A DNA stretch of 64,000 bases from Jonesia denitrificans DSM 20603 (GCF_000024065.1 NC_013174.1:2604001-2668000), one strand, 5' to 3'. Shown: positions 53,866 through 63,347, counted from the stretch's first letter. The notes: a model not told the origin generated them from the letters alone. Numbers and translations: made by a program.

Positions 53866-55136
53866 TTCGATCGCACCTGTGTCCCAGGACTTTTGTCCTC
53901 ATTGCTCTTCCAGGTCACAGCAGTTGACCGCAGCAACGTCGCCCCCGCCAACGGGGCAAAAATCGCCCCATGAACACCAGCGTGGGACGGATCACCCGAG
54001 GTCAACGCCGCATCAGCAATCTGGGCGTACCCAGGCATCGAATGCGCGGACCCATCCAATTCCGGCGTGTGCCCTCGCACTGTCACCCGGTTCACCCCAT
54101 CGGGTGGCAGTGACGCATCAAGGAGAGGGACCACGTCATCCACGTTCTCGTAGTGGATTGTGGGCACATCATCATCCCCACGAAACCCTCCGACCGGGGC
54201 ACCATAAGTCACCACGCCACGCACCTCAATCCGCGAACGCAACGCCTCATCGTGGAGAGCCTGATGAGCGAGAATGCCGCCTTGGGAGTGCCCTGCAAGG
54301 ATCACCCGATCACCTGGCTCAGTCACAGAAGCAAGCGCTTCAGTGAACAAGACACGGGCCGGTGCGTGGGGGTTCGTGCCCATGAGCATGACATTGGAGG
54401 CATGATTGCGCGGCTCAGTGGGGTCGTAAAACTGGTCCATACCCGCCTGAGTACCGGGAATGAACACCACTGTGACAGTGTCACCGTTGGCCGTGAGGTA
54501 CTCCTGTGTCACCAGAACTGTGCTGGCTGCGTCAATATCCGAAGCGAGGCGAGCGACATCTCCTGCATGAGTGACCACAGGGGCGTCGAGCAAAGGCGTG
54601 GTGTTGAGCCTGCTACGCAAGGTCACGGCTTGATCAGCACGATGAGGCACACCGAAAGCAAGAGAAGTGGCAGCCCCAGCGGGGATCGCCGCCAATGAGT
54701 ACCAGTGTGCTTCTGGTGGTTCAACAAGAATGTGCACGGTGGTGGATTGGGTGAAACCCAGCGACAGACGATGCGCTCGCGTGTACTCAAGCGAGGCCAC
54801 AAACACGGCGTGGGCAAGCCCATCAGTGTCATGAGCGCACTCGGTCAGGTGGTGGCGCTGCGTGGTGACGTCTTCAAGAATGCTCGGGTAGGTGGCCATC
54901 ACTTGATCGGTCAGGAGCGACCGTGTGGTGGGGTCTTCAGGGAACGTCATCCGGTGATACTGCGCTGCATAATAGAGGCCATCAACACTGGTCAACACGT
55001 TGTTGAGCAGCGTGATAGCACGGTCAAGGTGCGCCCTCACGGTGGTCATGACGGTGTGAGCCATTGCCAAATCCTGCTCGTTGGCAGCCACACCAGCAGG
55101 ACCACCATAGATGGCAATAGGTGGAGGAGCAGTCAT
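53862..55136 (-). CDS. lipase-like protein with helical N-terminus (alpha/beta fold)
   Basis: A 424-aa protein. The first 130 residues are helical and resemble a WXG-type or DUF1023-like leader; the second half holds an alpha/beta-hydrolase core with TVVFIPGTQAGMDQF and a nucleophile elbow AGHSQGG with Ser284. No classical signal peptide is present. It follows the small WXG-like gene by 9 nt. In actinobacteria such pairs may be handled by ESX-type secretion, but no secretion gene lies in the window, so export is speculative. No exact family is recognised. Confidence 0.7.
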   Translation of the reverse strand: MTAPPPIAIYGGPAGVAANEQDLAMAHTVMTTVRAHLDRAITLLNNVLTSVDGLYYAAQYHRMTFPEDPTTRSLLTDQVMATYPSILEDVTTQRHHLTECAHDTDGLAHAVFVASLEYTRAHRLSLGFTQSTTVHILVEPPEAHWYSLAAIPAGAATSLAFGVPHRADQAVTLRSRLNTTPLLDAPVVTHAGDVARLASDIDAASTVLVTQEYLTANGDTVTVVFIPGTQAGMDQFYDPTEPRNHASNVMLMGTNPHAPARVLFTEALASVTEPGDRVILAGHSQGGILAHQALHDEALRSRIEVRGVVTYGAPVGGFRGDDDVPTIHYENVDDVVPLLDASLPPDGVNRVTVRGHTPELDGSAHSMPGYAQIADAALTSGDPSHAGVHGAIFAPLAGATLLRSTAVTWKSNEDKSPGTQVRSK

Positions 55137-55145
55137 GACATCACC

Positions 55146-55397
55146 TCACAGCCGAGGCAAGGTCGCAACGTGTGGGGCGATCCTCGTGTCACAGATCTTT
55201 GTCACCTCACTGATCCTCCCCCGCAACTCGCTCACCCGTTCCCGGAACAGTTCCGCATTCGTGGACACCCAGTGCGCATGGTCCGCGGCATCCAAGGCCG
55301 CAACGGCGGCCCCCAACTCTGCCACCACCTCGCGAAAAGTGCCCTGCACCCACGCGTTCTCGTCACCCACCACACTCCCCTTCCCCACCACCAACAT
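55146..55397 (-). CDS. small helical protein, WXG100-like
   Basis: An 83-aa protein predicted as a helical hairpin. It has a HWVSTNAELFRERVSEL stretch that resembles the WXG region and its following helix, but not an exact W-x-G. I place the start at ATG 55397, preceded by AGGTGG, rather than GTG 55406. It lies directly upstream of the lipase-like gene. It may act as its partner or export helper; this is inference from size and order. Confidence 0.55.
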   Translation of the reverse strand: MLVVGKGSVVGDENAWVQGTFREVVAELGAAVAALDAADHAHWVSTNAELFRERVSELRGRISEVTKICDTRIAPHVATLPRL

Positions 55398-55557
55398 CAG
55401 CGCCACCTAGTGGATCACGCCTCACGCGCATCGTCAGGCATGGCACCCACCCGCCACCAGCCACCGGTGGACTCGCCTCACCCTGCGTGCTGGTGACAAC
55501 TCACCAGCACACGGACCAGCCACCACACCCGCGCCAACCCGTGAAACAATAGGAGCC

Positions 55558-57012
55558 ATGGTCAACGCTTCTCGGGTTTCTTTTGCTGACATCTCCCCTG
55601 CCATCGCGCTCGGCGCACTTGACGGTCGCTACCGGGGTGCAATTGCCCCTCTGGTTGACCACCTCTCCGAAGCCGCACTCAACCGCGAGCGCCTCCACGT
55701 TGAAGTTGAGTGGCTCATCACCCTGACCAACGGCACCCCCACTGGTCCCATCGTGCCCGGAGCTCCCACCCTCACCGATGCTGAGAAAGACTATCTACGC
55801 GCCATCGTCACCAGTTTTGACGCCGACGGCATCACCGAGCTTGCCAGCATCGAACGTGAAACAGTCCACGACGTCAAAGCTGTGGAGTATTACATCAAAC
55901 GGCGTATCGCAGACGCCCCTACTCACCTCGGGGCTAACACCTCTCTGCCAGCCGTCAGTGAACTGGTCCACTTCGCGTGCACCTCAGAGGACATCAACAA
56001 CCTTTCCTATGCCCTCATGGTCAAAGGTGCTGTCACTCAGGTGTGGCTCCCAGCAGCACGCGCACTTGCTGACCAAGTTGCCGCGATGGCCCACGAACAC
56101 AAAAGTGTGCCCATGCTGTCACGCACCCACGGGCAACCAGCCACCCCTACCACGCTCGGCAAAGAACTTGCCGTGCTTGCCCACCGGTTGCGCCGCCAAA
56201 TTACCCGCATTGAACACGACGAATACCTGGGCAAACTGAACGGAGCGACCGGCACATTCGGGGCGCACAGTGTGGCCCTGCCTGACGTGGAATGGCCGCA
56301 GGTGTCCCGCCAGTTTGTGGAACACCTCGGATTGACCTGGAACCCGCTCACCACCCAAATTGAGTCGCACGATTGGCAAGCCGAGTTGTACTCCGATGTG
56401 GCACGCTACAACCGCATCCTGCACAACTTGGCCACCGATGTGTGGACCTATATTTCGTTGGGGTTCTTCACACAGATTCCCGTTCCTGGTGCGACTGGGT
56501 CCTCCACCATGCCGCACAAAGTCAATCCGATCAGGTTCGAAAACGCTGAAGCGAACCTGGAAATCTCCTGCGCCCTCCTCGATGTGTTGGCCTCCACGCT
56601 GGTTACTTCTCGTATGCAACGCGACCTTACGGATTCCTCCTCCCAACGCAACATTGGGAGCGCCTTCGGCCACTCCTTGCTGGCCATTGACAACGTCGCT
56701 CGTGGCTTGGATCGGCTTGCTGTGGCTGAGTCAGTCCTGCGCGGTGACCTTGACGCGAACTGGGAGGTGCTCGGCGAACCCATCCAGTCAGTGATGCGTG
56801 CGGCTGCTGTGGCTGGAGTTGACGGCATGGATAACCCCTATGAACGCCTCAAAGAACTCACCCGCGGGCAGCGCATCGGCTCAGCTGACCTCATTGCGTT
56901 TGTGCGCGGGCTTGGCCTGCCCCCACAAGACACTGAACGGCTCGCGGCTCTCACCCCCGCCACTTACGTCGGGTTGGCGCAGGAACTCGTGGAGACCTAC
57001 CTTGAGCCGTAA
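55558..57012 (+). CDS. purB: adenylosuccinate lyase
   Basis: Splits SAICAR and adenylosuccinate in purine synthesis. The 484-aa protein shows TSEDINNLSYALM, SRTHGQPATPTT with the catalytic His, and the fumarase-superfamily signature GSSTMPHKVNP followed by QRNIGSAF. Length fits the E. coli-type PurB (about 456) with a slightly longer N-terminus. TAGGAG precedes the ATG. The 3' end overlaps a lipoprotein gene by 11 nt. Confidence 0.95.
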   Translation: MVNASRVSFADISPAIALGALDGRYRGAIAPLVDHLSEAALNRERLHVEVEWLITLTNGTPTGPIVPGAPTLTDAEKDYLRAIVTSFDADGITELASIERETVHDVKAVEYYIKRRIADAPTHLGANTSLPAVSELVHFACTSEDINNLSYALMVKGAVTQVWLPAARALADQVAAMAHEHKSVPMLSRTHGQPATPTTLGKELAVLAHRLRRQITRIEHDEYLGKLNGATGTFGAHSVALPDVEWPQVSRQFVEHLGLTWNPLTTQIESHDWQAELYSDVARYNRILHNLATDVWTYISLGFFTQIPVPGATGSSTMPHKVNPIRFENAEANLEISCALLDVLASTLVTSRMQRDLTDSSSQRNIGSAFGHSLLAIDNVARGLDRLAVAESVLRGDLDANWEVLGEPIQSVMRAAAVAGVDGMDNPYERLKELTRGQRIGSADLIAFVRGLGLPPQDTERLAALTPATYVGLAQELVETYLEP

Positions 57013-57571
57013 CATCCGCCGGACCCTGGTCAGTGTTGTTGCGGCGGTGCTCCTCGTGACGGGTTGCGCCCAATCTGATGTGGGTTTCCCTCACATGGAG
57101 GGGACCAGCTCCTTACCGACGGACAGCCCCGTTGTTGCCACCTACCGTCAGGCGTTAGGGCCGACCTTGGAAGAAGCGTACCGCTCTGCGGTGTTGGGCA
57201 ACCTTGATGTGGCACAACAGGTTGTGGACAATTCAGCGGCACCCTTGAGTGCTGACGCCAAAGACCATGTGACAACGGCGCTTGCGGCGGAAGTGTTCGC
57301 AGCATCCCGCCGGGATGCTGAAGACGAGTCCGCGGTCCCCGATACGGTCAATACACGTTTCTCGCTTGTCGATGCGGCAGCCCGTTCCAGCGACGACACC
57401 ACGTTGGTGTCCGCGCACCTGTCTGTGACCACGACTTGGCTTGCCAACAACATTGTCACGGAAGAGCAACTTCCGGTCTACGCGGTGCTTAACTCGACAA
57501 CGGGTGAGATTATTGAGTTAGAGATTTTGCGCACGAAAGAAGATGTCAACAACTCAACAATCGGCGAATAA
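57002..57571 (+). CDS. predicted lipoprotein overlapping purB
   Basis: A 189-aa protein starting with TTG at 57002, inside the end of purB, with GGAG 7 nt upstream. The signal sequence SRNIRRTLVSVVAAVLLVTGC ends in lipobox VTGC with Cys22. The mature part is acidic and rich in Ala, Thr and Val, with no recognised domain. The longest open frame starts much earlier inside purB, but only the TTG start gives a lipoprotein. Function unknown. Confidence 0.75.
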   Translation: MSRNIRRTLVSVVAAVLLVTGCAQSDVGFPHMEGTSSLPTDSPVVATYRQALGPTLEEAYRSAVLGNLDVAQQVVDNSAAPLSADAKDHVTTALAAEVFAASRRDAEDESAVPDTVNTRFSLVDAAARSSDDTTLVSAHLSVTTTWLANNIVTEEQLPVYAVLNSTTGEIIELEILRTKEDVNNSTIGE

Positions 57572-57603
57572 TTCTCCGCCCCCCTACGCATTGAACGGCT
57601 CCC

Positions 57604-58098
57604 ATGGATCTCACCGCACTGAATAACACGGCTATTACCATGATTGATGGCACCGCCACGACCCTGGGACAGTGGGGCGGTCAGGTTCGGCTCATCGTCA
57701 ATGTCGCCTCGCGTTGTGGCCTTTCCCCACAGTATGCGCAGCTTGAAGAGCTCCAGGAATACTACGGCCCCAAAGGGTTCACTGTTCTTGGGTGTCCCTC
57801 AAACCAGTTCCTCCAAGAGTTGTCCTCGGAGGAAAAGATCGTTGACTACTGCGCCGAGAATTGGGGTGTGACTTTCCCCATGACTGCACGATTGCGGGTT
57901 AATGGGCGCAGCCAACACCCTCTCTACGAACTGCTCACAACCATCAAAGACGACAATGGGAAGGCTGGGCGCGTGAAGTGGAACTTTGAGAAGTTCCTCA
58001 TCGCACCCACCGGTGAGAGTTACCGGTTCCGCCCCACTGTGCAACCCACAGACCGTGTCATCACATCAGTCATTGAGCGTCACCTTCCACAGCAGTGA
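57604..58098 (+). CDS. glutathione-peroxidase-family (thioredoxin-type) peroxidase
   Basis: A 164-aa cytoplasmic peroxidase. It has peroxidatic Cys38 in ASRCGLSPQY, the GCPSNQF motif with Gln68, and the active-site Trp126-Asn127 in KWNFEKFL. Cys83 (DYCAENWGV) is at the place of the resolving Cys of thioredoxin-dependent members, so thioredoxin or mycothiol systems rather than glutathione are the likely reductant in an actinobacterium. It follows the lipoprotein gene by 32 nt and its end overlaps the convergent alpha-galactosidase by 29 bp. Confidence 0.9.
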   Translation: MDLTALNNTAITMIDGTATTLGQWGGQVRLIVNVASRCGLSPQYAQLEELQEYYGPKGFTVLGCPSNQFLQELSSEEKIVDYCAENWGVTFPMTARLRVNGRSQHPLYELLTTIKDDNGKAGRVKWNFEKFLIAPTGESYRFRPTVQPTDRVITSVIERHLPQQ

Positions 58099-60292
58099 CC
58101 CGCACCAACATCAGGGTGTCTGGGTTCAGGTCTGGCAGCGCCAACCCGACCCGAGACAACACTGCCCCCTGCACGGTCAGACGCTGCCCCCACCAGCCAG
58201 GTTGCCGGTGTGATTGTTCGTTGATTTCCGTCGGGGCGAACAGGACGTCGAGAGTGTAGGTGCGTTGCTGATCAAGCCCAGGCAGCACCACCCGCCGCAC
58301 CGGCCACGATGAGGGGCGGTCTGTCGATACCAACGCGAATACCGCATCAGTACCGTCTGTGGCGACCACCCCGTGAACGTGACACGCACTGGTGCCGTGA
58401 GCGGCACCGTCCATGTCTGACCGCACGGTCACACCTGAATGCAACAAACCGCGAAGTTCCTTGTACCGTGCAATCCAGGCACGAAGCGAGTCGAGGTCAC
58501 GGTCCGTGGCACGAGCCAAGTCCCATTCAATCCCAAAATGTCCAAACAGTGCTGTGCCCGCACGGTAGTCAATGTCGTGCATCCGCCCGGTGGTGTGTGC
58601 CCGCCCATCTCCCACATGGGAGCCCATCATCTCTGGGGGGACGACCACGGACGTCCACCGTTGGATCATCTGACGTTCGTGCGCATCAATACAGTCCGAC
58701 GCCCATACTCGGTCGGTGCGTTGCAAAATCTCCCAGTCGATGCGCGCCCCACCGCCAGAACAGGATTCGATTTCCAGGTGGGGGAACTGTGTGCGCAACT
58801 CATCCAAGAGCCGGTAGGCCGCCAAGGTTTGCTCATGAACAGCAGCCCGACCAGTCAGTTGTGACCCTGATTCCAGCAGGTCACGGTTGTGATCCCACTT
58901 CACATAATCGGCGTTGCACCGACGGATCACCTCGACCATGGCGTCGCGCACGTAGGCGAACGCTTCGGGGTTAGTTAAGTCCATGACTTGCTGGTGGCGG
59001 GCTTCACGCGGAAGACGACCAGTTGGCGCGAGAACCCACTCGGGGTGGCGGCGGGCCACCTCCGAATCGGGGTTGATCATTTCCGGTTCGAACCAAATCC
59101 CGAACTGCATCCCCAGATCGTGGACGTACTGCGCTAGTTGCGGCAAGGTGTCACCGGGCCACACCTCGTGGGAAATCTGCCAGTCACCCAACCCTGAGGT
59201 GTCATCTCGGCGTGACCCAAACCAGCCGTCATCAAGGACGTACCGTTCCACCCCCAGTGCGGCAGCGCGCTCCGCAAGGTCGCGCAACCGTGCCGCATCA
59301 TGGTCAAAGTACACTGCTTCCCACACATTGATGGTCACGGGTCGGGGGGAGGCAGGGTACCGGCTGCGGGCGCGCATCTGCTGGTGGAAGCGTTGGGTCA
59401 CTCCGTCCAACCCGGTCCCGGACCACACAGCCATCACCGCAGGGCCTGTGTAGGTGTCGCCTGGTGCTAATTGAATTTCTCCGGGGTGCAAGTATTCACC
59501 GGCGCGAACAACCTGCTCACCAGAAAATGTTGTGTCGATCGCGATGCGTTGGTTCCCGCTCCAGGCAAGGTGGAACGCGCGCACCTCACCGTGCCGGAAC
59601 CCAAAGTGGGGTTCCCCAACGACGGTGAGGTAGGGGGCATCGTGGCCGGGTTTGCCGCGCACGGCTTCCCGCAGGTGTGTTCCCACGGTGAGGGGGCGGC
59701 GTTGTGGGGCGCGTTCCCTCGCCCACCGTCCAGTAAAGTCGAGCGCCTCTGTCGCCTCGGCTGGGAACGGGAAGGCTACACCCAGGTGATCAACTTGGTA
59801 GGGGGTGTCGCCGGCGTTGGTGACTGCTGCGTGCGCCCGGACAATACCCGTGACCAGCAGCGTGATGGTGAGTGTGATGGTGAGGGCGGCATCGGTGTCG
59901 GTTGCGTACCAGCGGGTAGTGAGATCACCGGCGTCTGTGGTGGCAAGGTCATACCCGGTGACTCGAAATGCGGTTGTCCAGGCTTGCCCGTTGCGTGATC
60001 CGGTCAGGCCCGGGGTGCCCGGCCATCCGGAAGAGGGTTCGGTGATGATCGATGTGATCGCTGGGGTGTCAATGGTGCCTCCGGTGGCGGAGGGGGTTGT
60101 CATGGTGGCGAGGGCAGCGAGCGACGTGTCGGTGATTCCGGTGAGTTCTTCACCCCAGTACAGGATGCGGGGAAGGTGCGCGTTGGGTGAGTCAAGGACA
60201 AGTGACACACCGCCTGCTCGCAGGTGGACGGGTTGTGTTGGTGCGTGGTCGCACGTCATGGCGTGGCAGTTGGGTTGTGAGGTCTCGGGCAT
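58070..60292 (-). CDS. alpha-galactosidase, GH36
   Basis: A 740-aa intracellular enzyme that releases galactose from melibiose and raffinose-type sugars. The catalytic barrel shows RYVLDDGWFGSRRDD, FGIWFEPEMINPDS, the nucleophile Asp in YVKWDHNRDL, ESCSGGGARID and the acid/base Asp in SDCIDAHERQMIQ. An N-terminal beta domain and a C-terminal beta domain flank it, and the size matches GH36 group I. No signal peptide. The ATG at 60292 has GGGAG 6 nt before it. A LacI-family gene lies directly upstream on the same strand and LacI-type sites lie in the gap. Confidence 0.93.
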   Translation of the reverse strand: MPETSQPNCHAMTCDHAPTQPVHLRAGGVSLVLDSPNAHLPRILYWGEELTGITDTSLAALATMTTPSATGGTIDTPAITSIITEPSSGWPGTPGLTGSRNGQAWTTAFRVTGYDLATTDAGDLTTRWYATDTDAALTITLTITLLVTGIVRAHAAVTNAGDTPYQVDHLGVAFPFPAEATEALDFTGRWARERAPQRRPLTVGTHLREAVRGKPGHDAPYLTVVGEPHFGFRHGEVRAFHLAWSGNQRIAIDTTFSGEQVVRAGEYLHPGEIQLAPGDTYTGPAVMAVWSGTGLDGVTQRFHQQMRARSRYPASPRPVTINVWEAVYFDHDAARLRDLAERAAALGVERYVLDDGWFGSRRDDTSGLGDWQISHEVWPGDTLPQLAQYVHDLGMQFGIWFEPEMINPDSEVARRHPEWVLAPTGRLPREARHQQVMDLTNPEAFAYVRDAMVEVIRRCNADYVKWDHNRDLLESGSQLTGRAAVHEQTLAAYRLLDELRTQFPHLEIESCSGGGARIDWEILQRTDRVWASDCIDAHERQMIQRWTSVVVPPEMMGSHVGDGRAHTTGRMHDIDYRAGTALFGHFGIEWDLARATDRDLDSLRAWIARYKELRGLLHSGVTVRSDMDGAAHGTSACHVHGVVATDGTDAVFALVSTDRPSSWPVRRVVLPGLDQQRTYTLDVLFAPTEINEQSHRQPGWWGQRLTVQGAVLSRVGLALPDLNPDTLMLVRVTAVEGDAQ

Positions 60293-60339
60293 GACGCGCT
60301 CCCATAGTTGTCGTGGTGAAGGGCTGATCTCTCCCTCTA

Positions 60340-60376
60340 TGAAAGCGCATATCAAAAGTTCTGACAAGCGCTTTCA
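60340..60376. promoter_or_regulatory. LacI-type operator and promoter of the alpha-galactosidase gene
   Basis: An 8-bp palindrome AAGCGCTT lies within GACAAGCGCTTTCA (60363-60376), and a partner half-site TGAAAGCGC lies at 60340-60348. On the minus strand the first site covers a TTGTCA that could be the -35, with the second near the -10. Binding by the adjacent LacI-family regulator is likely. Confidence 0.6.
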
Positions 60377-60424
60377 GGGATGTCATTCCCCTCATGCTCA
60401 GCTGCGCCCTACACCTCCGGCTGC

Positions 60425-61450
60425 CTACACCACCCGGTGTGACCCGCGCTGCACAAGCACAGCATCGCAGAACTCCACATCAGCGACACGTGCACCCGTG
60501 CCGCCCACTGAGGGCAGCACATCGGTCAGCAACTCCACCGCCCGGGCGCCCATCGCCCGGAAATCTTGGCGGACAGTAGTCAACGACGGACGAAGCATCA
60601 CAGCAAACTGCTCATCATCACACCCCACCACACTGACATCCTCAGGGATACGCACCCCCTCATCAGCAAACCGTGCATACACCCCCAACGCCAGCACATC
60701 ATTGCCACACAACACCGCAGTCACCTCACCACTGCGCACACCCGACACCAACCCACCTGCCGCCTCATACGCGGACTGCGGATCATACGTACAGGTCACC
60801 AGCGGTGGCACCGACACCTCTGCCCGTTCCAGTGCTGCCCTCCACCCTGCGTGACGCCCACCAGAGGCCGGATCGTGGGGCATCGCCAGGTGGTAGACAG
60901 TTTCGTGGCCTGCGTCAAGGAGGAACTGGGTGGCCAACGCACCCACTGCATCGTCATCGAACAGCACTGACGCCACACCGTCGACTGCCCCACCAGCAGC
61001 AACCCTGAGCACATGGTGCGGTAGCCGCTCCACAGCACGGCGGCTCATCGAATCAAAAACGATCGCCACCACACCAAGGACAGGCTGCGCCAAGAGCACA
61101 TCCACCGCCCGGTCAATATCCGCATCCGAGTCAGACTCCACCACAGCAATCGCTACTGACAACCCCCGCTCAGCGGCGGCGCGCTGGATCCCCTCCAGCG
61201 TGGCTGCGTATCCAAACCGGGTGGTGTTGTGGGCAATCACCCCTACCATGGTCCGCTGACCGCGCGCCAAGGCTCGCGCCGCCGGGTCCGGTCGGTATCC
61301 CAACTCCGCGATCGCCGCGTTCACCGCGTCCCGTTTCGCCGCACTCACCGGAACCTTCCCACCAAGAACACGAGACACTGTTGGGGTTGATACTCCCGCC
61401 CGCCGAGCGACGTCCGCAAGAGTGGGACCTGATTGTCGATGCGTTCGCAC
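60425..61450 (-). CDS. LacI-family transcriptional regulator
   Basis: A 341-aa repressor. The N-terminal helix-turn-helix LADVARRAGVSTPTVSRVLGG and the hinge helix RPDPAARALARG are clear. A periplasmic-binding-protein-like sugar domain follows, with AVLCGNDVLALGVY and VVGCDDEQFA. It sits just upstream of the GH36 gene on the same strand and probably controls it in response to a galactoside. GTG at 61450 has AAAGG 5 nt upstream and is preferred over GTG 61477. Confidence 0.9.
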   Translation of the reverse strand: MRTHRQSGPTLADVARRAGVSTPTVSRVLGGKVPVSAAKRDAVNAAIAELGYRPDPAARALARGQRTMVGVIAHNTTRFGYAATLEGIQRAAAERGLSVAIAVVESDSDADIDRAVDVLLAQPVLGVVAIVFDSMSRRAVERLPHHVLRVAAGGAVDGVASVLFDDDAVGALATQFLLDAGHETVYHLAMPHDPASGGRHAGWRAALERAEVSVPPLVTCTYDPQSAYEAAGGLVSGVRSGEVTAVLCGNDVLALGVYARFADEGVRIPEDVSVVGCDDEQFAVMLRPSLTTVRQDFRAMGARAVELLTDVLPSVGGTGARVADVEFCDAVLVQRGSHRVV

Positions 61451-61518
61451 AGTGACCTTTCGGGGGACCGGCCGCACCTGGTTGAGTGCCGGGCGAGGTG
61501 CGGCGCGTGGTGGTGGTG

Positions 61519-61764
61519 TTATTGCTCGTGCGTAGCACTACGTACTGTGAGAATATCGCCGACATCACAGTGAAGGGCGGCGCAAATCGCGGTGAGAGTG
61601 GAGAAGCGGATTGCTTTCGCACGGTTGTTTTTCAGCACAGAAAGGTTGACAACGGACACTCCAACGAGTTCTGCCAGGTGAGTGAGTGTCATGTTCCGTG
61701 CTGCAAGGAGATCATCAAGGTGGCAGTCAATGAGATGAGGCTCTTCTGGATGGGCCTGCCCCAT
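61519..61764 (-). CDS. Xre-family helix-turn-helix regulator (YozG-like)
   Basis: An 81-aa protein consisting of one Cro/CI-type domain: LDDLLAARNMTLTHLAELVG, VSVVNLSVLKNN, IRFSTLTAICAALHCDVGDIL. It belongs to the small-HTH group found behind DUF2975 membrane proteins. The ATG shares one base with the stop of the DUF2975 gene (TAATG). It probably represses the operon through the palindrome at 62451-62481. Confidence 0.88.
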   Translation of the reverse strand: MGQAHPEEPHLIDCHLDDLLAARNMTLTHLAELVGVSVVNLSVLKNNRAKAIRFSTLTAICAALHCDVGDILTVRSATHEQ

Positions 61765-62405
61765 TACACAAGCCCGTCGACGTCTTTTTCGATCCGACGC
61801 CCGTAGCTCATGGCTGCTGCAACAAACGAGATAATGATTGCTGCAAGGAGGGGGACGAATTGGAAGGTCACGGTGATGCTGGCGGGGTCACTGATTCCCA
61901 GAGCTTCTAAGACAGATGCTGCCACCCAGTTGTCTGTCACGAGTCCGACAACCCAGCCGGCAATCAATGTTGATGCTGCACTCCACATGATGGCAACGTT
62001 TCCCTTCGCAAATGCGTGTCCTCGAATAATAGTGATTGTGAACAGTCCCATGCATCCCAGCAAGATGATATTGACTGCGGTGAGCAGCGCTGTTTGAGTG
62101 GTCAGCGCCGCTTGAGCACTGCTGGTGAGTTCAGGGACGGTGACTTCGACGCTGTGGACGTCGGCTGGGATTGTTGTTCCGTCACCTGCGATCGGAACGT
62201 CAGCGCTGATGGGAGCGATATCCAGGGTGACAGGCACATCGACACCCTGGGCAATCGTGACAATGCGCGTGACCGCAAAAACTGCCGAGCCAACGATTGC
62301 GGCAGCTAAGAGCGCAACGATGAGCCATGCGGCTGCTCGATCGCCGCGGTCAAGGCCAAGTGCGTGGCGGACAGAGCCCTTGGAGGTGCGAGGAGTGTCA
62401 GACAT
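61764..62405 (-). CDS. DUF2975-type membrane protein
   Basis: A 213-aa protein with four hydrophobic helices (about 26-50, 105-127, 138-158, 180-202) and an extracytoplasmic loop of about 50 residues rich in Val, Pro and Thr. This topology and the coupled small HTH gene are characteristic of DUF2975 pairs. Function is unknown; a membrane sensor that modulates the HTH protein is possible. Confidence 0.8.
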   Translation of the reverse strand: MSDTPRTSKGSVRHALGLDRGDRAAAWLIVALLAAAIVGSAVFAVTRIVTIAQGVDVPVTLDIAPISADVPIAGDGTTIPADVHSVEVTVPELTSSAQAALTTQTALLTAVNIILLGCMGLFTITIIRGHAFAKGNVAIMWSAASTLIAGWVVGLVTDNWVAASVLEALGISDPASITVTFQFVPLLAAIIISFVAAAMSYGRRIEKDVDGLV

Positions 62406-62450
62406 GAGTGGTCCTTTGGGAACATGGTGACGCGATCAAACACATCGACC

Positions 62451-62481
62451 AACGTTATTATCGTTATTCGATAATAACGTT
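62451..62481. promoter_or_regulatory. large palindromic operator before the DUF2975-HTH pair
   Basis: A perfect 13-bp inverted repeat AACGTTATTATCG (62451-62463) and CGATAATAACGTT (62469-62481) with a 5-nt spacer. The word CGTTATTCG also occurs directly repeated at 62462-62470 and 62478-62486. On the minus strand a -35 TTGCGT (62499-62494), 17-nt spacer and -10 TATTAT (62476-62471) lie across it. The AT-rich repeat stands out strongly from the GC-rich surroundings. Confidence 0.8.
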
Positions 62482-62513
62482 ATTCGTTATGCCACGCAAG
62501 GTTGCCCCCAGCC

Positions 62514-63347
62514 TCACCACGCACCAAGCAAAAGAACAACCAACACCAACGACGCACCGATCTCCCCCATCCCCACCTGCCGCGGAGTGCCCCCCACCTG
62601 CGGCATGATGACCGCCCGGGCAGCAAGTAACGTGAAAAACGCAGCAAAAATCGCAGCTCCACCCTCATGCACTAACCCCCGCTCAGACTGCGCCCACACA
62701 AAAGGCACCACAACGAGCATCAGGTGATACACAACAGACGCCACGTAGTACATACGCGACCCTCGCTCACGGATCATCGTTTTCACATACAGCACAGTGC
62801 CCACAAAATAAGCCCCCACCATCGCCGTGGACTGCCACATCGCCACCTCATGACCAGGAGTACTCCCCAACGACCACGCCACCGGCAACATCAACGTCGC
62901 CGCCACAACCGTCAGCACATCATTGAGCAACGAACGATCCGCGCGGTAATGCGAACACACAGCACTACCCACAACAAGCGGGCCAAACACCAGCGCCCAC
63001 CACAACACCTCCGGACGCACCACACACACCACCAGTCCAGGAACAACCGCCACCAGCGCATAAACACGAACCGGAGGAAAATACCGGGCTTTCCGTCCAG
63101 ACCGCAACCACAAACCCGCAGCAAAAAAAGCAAAGTACGCAACATACCAGGCAACCGCTAACGGGACATGAACCCACGCAGGACCCCCAACCACCACACC
63201 AACCAGCAGCGGAACCGTCAACATCGCCCACGCACCATGCTGATCAGGGACCCAACCGCGAGCGCGGCGGCGACGGCTCCCTGGGTGACGCTGCCGCAAG
63301 GACGGGGACCGGGAACCGCTCACTGGTGCGGCTGAGTTGTGGGACAC
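62514..63347 (-). CDS. YwiC-like membrane protein
   Basis: A 277-aa protein with a basic N-terminal region (RRRRARGW) and about eight membrane helices. The PDQHGAWAM segment (about 35-43) that opens the membrane part and the spacing of later helices match YwiC-like proteins, whose function is not established. It is followed by the operator region of the DUF2975 pair and preceded 35 bp by the hemA stop. Confidence 0.8.
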   Translation of the reverse strand: MSHNSAAPVSGSRSPSLRQRHPGSRRRRARGWVPDQHGAWAMLTVPLLVGVVVGGPAWVHVPLAVAWYVAYFAFFAAGLWLRSGRKARYFPPVRVYALVAVVPGLVVCVVRPEVLWWALVFGPLVVGSAVCSHYRADRSLLNDVLTVVAATLMLPVAWSLGSTPGHEVAMWQSTAMVGAYFVGTVLYVKTMIRERGSRMYYVASVVYHLMLVVVPFVWAQSERGLVHEGGAAIFAAFFTLLAARAVIMPQVGGTPRQVGMGEIGASLVLVVLLLGAW

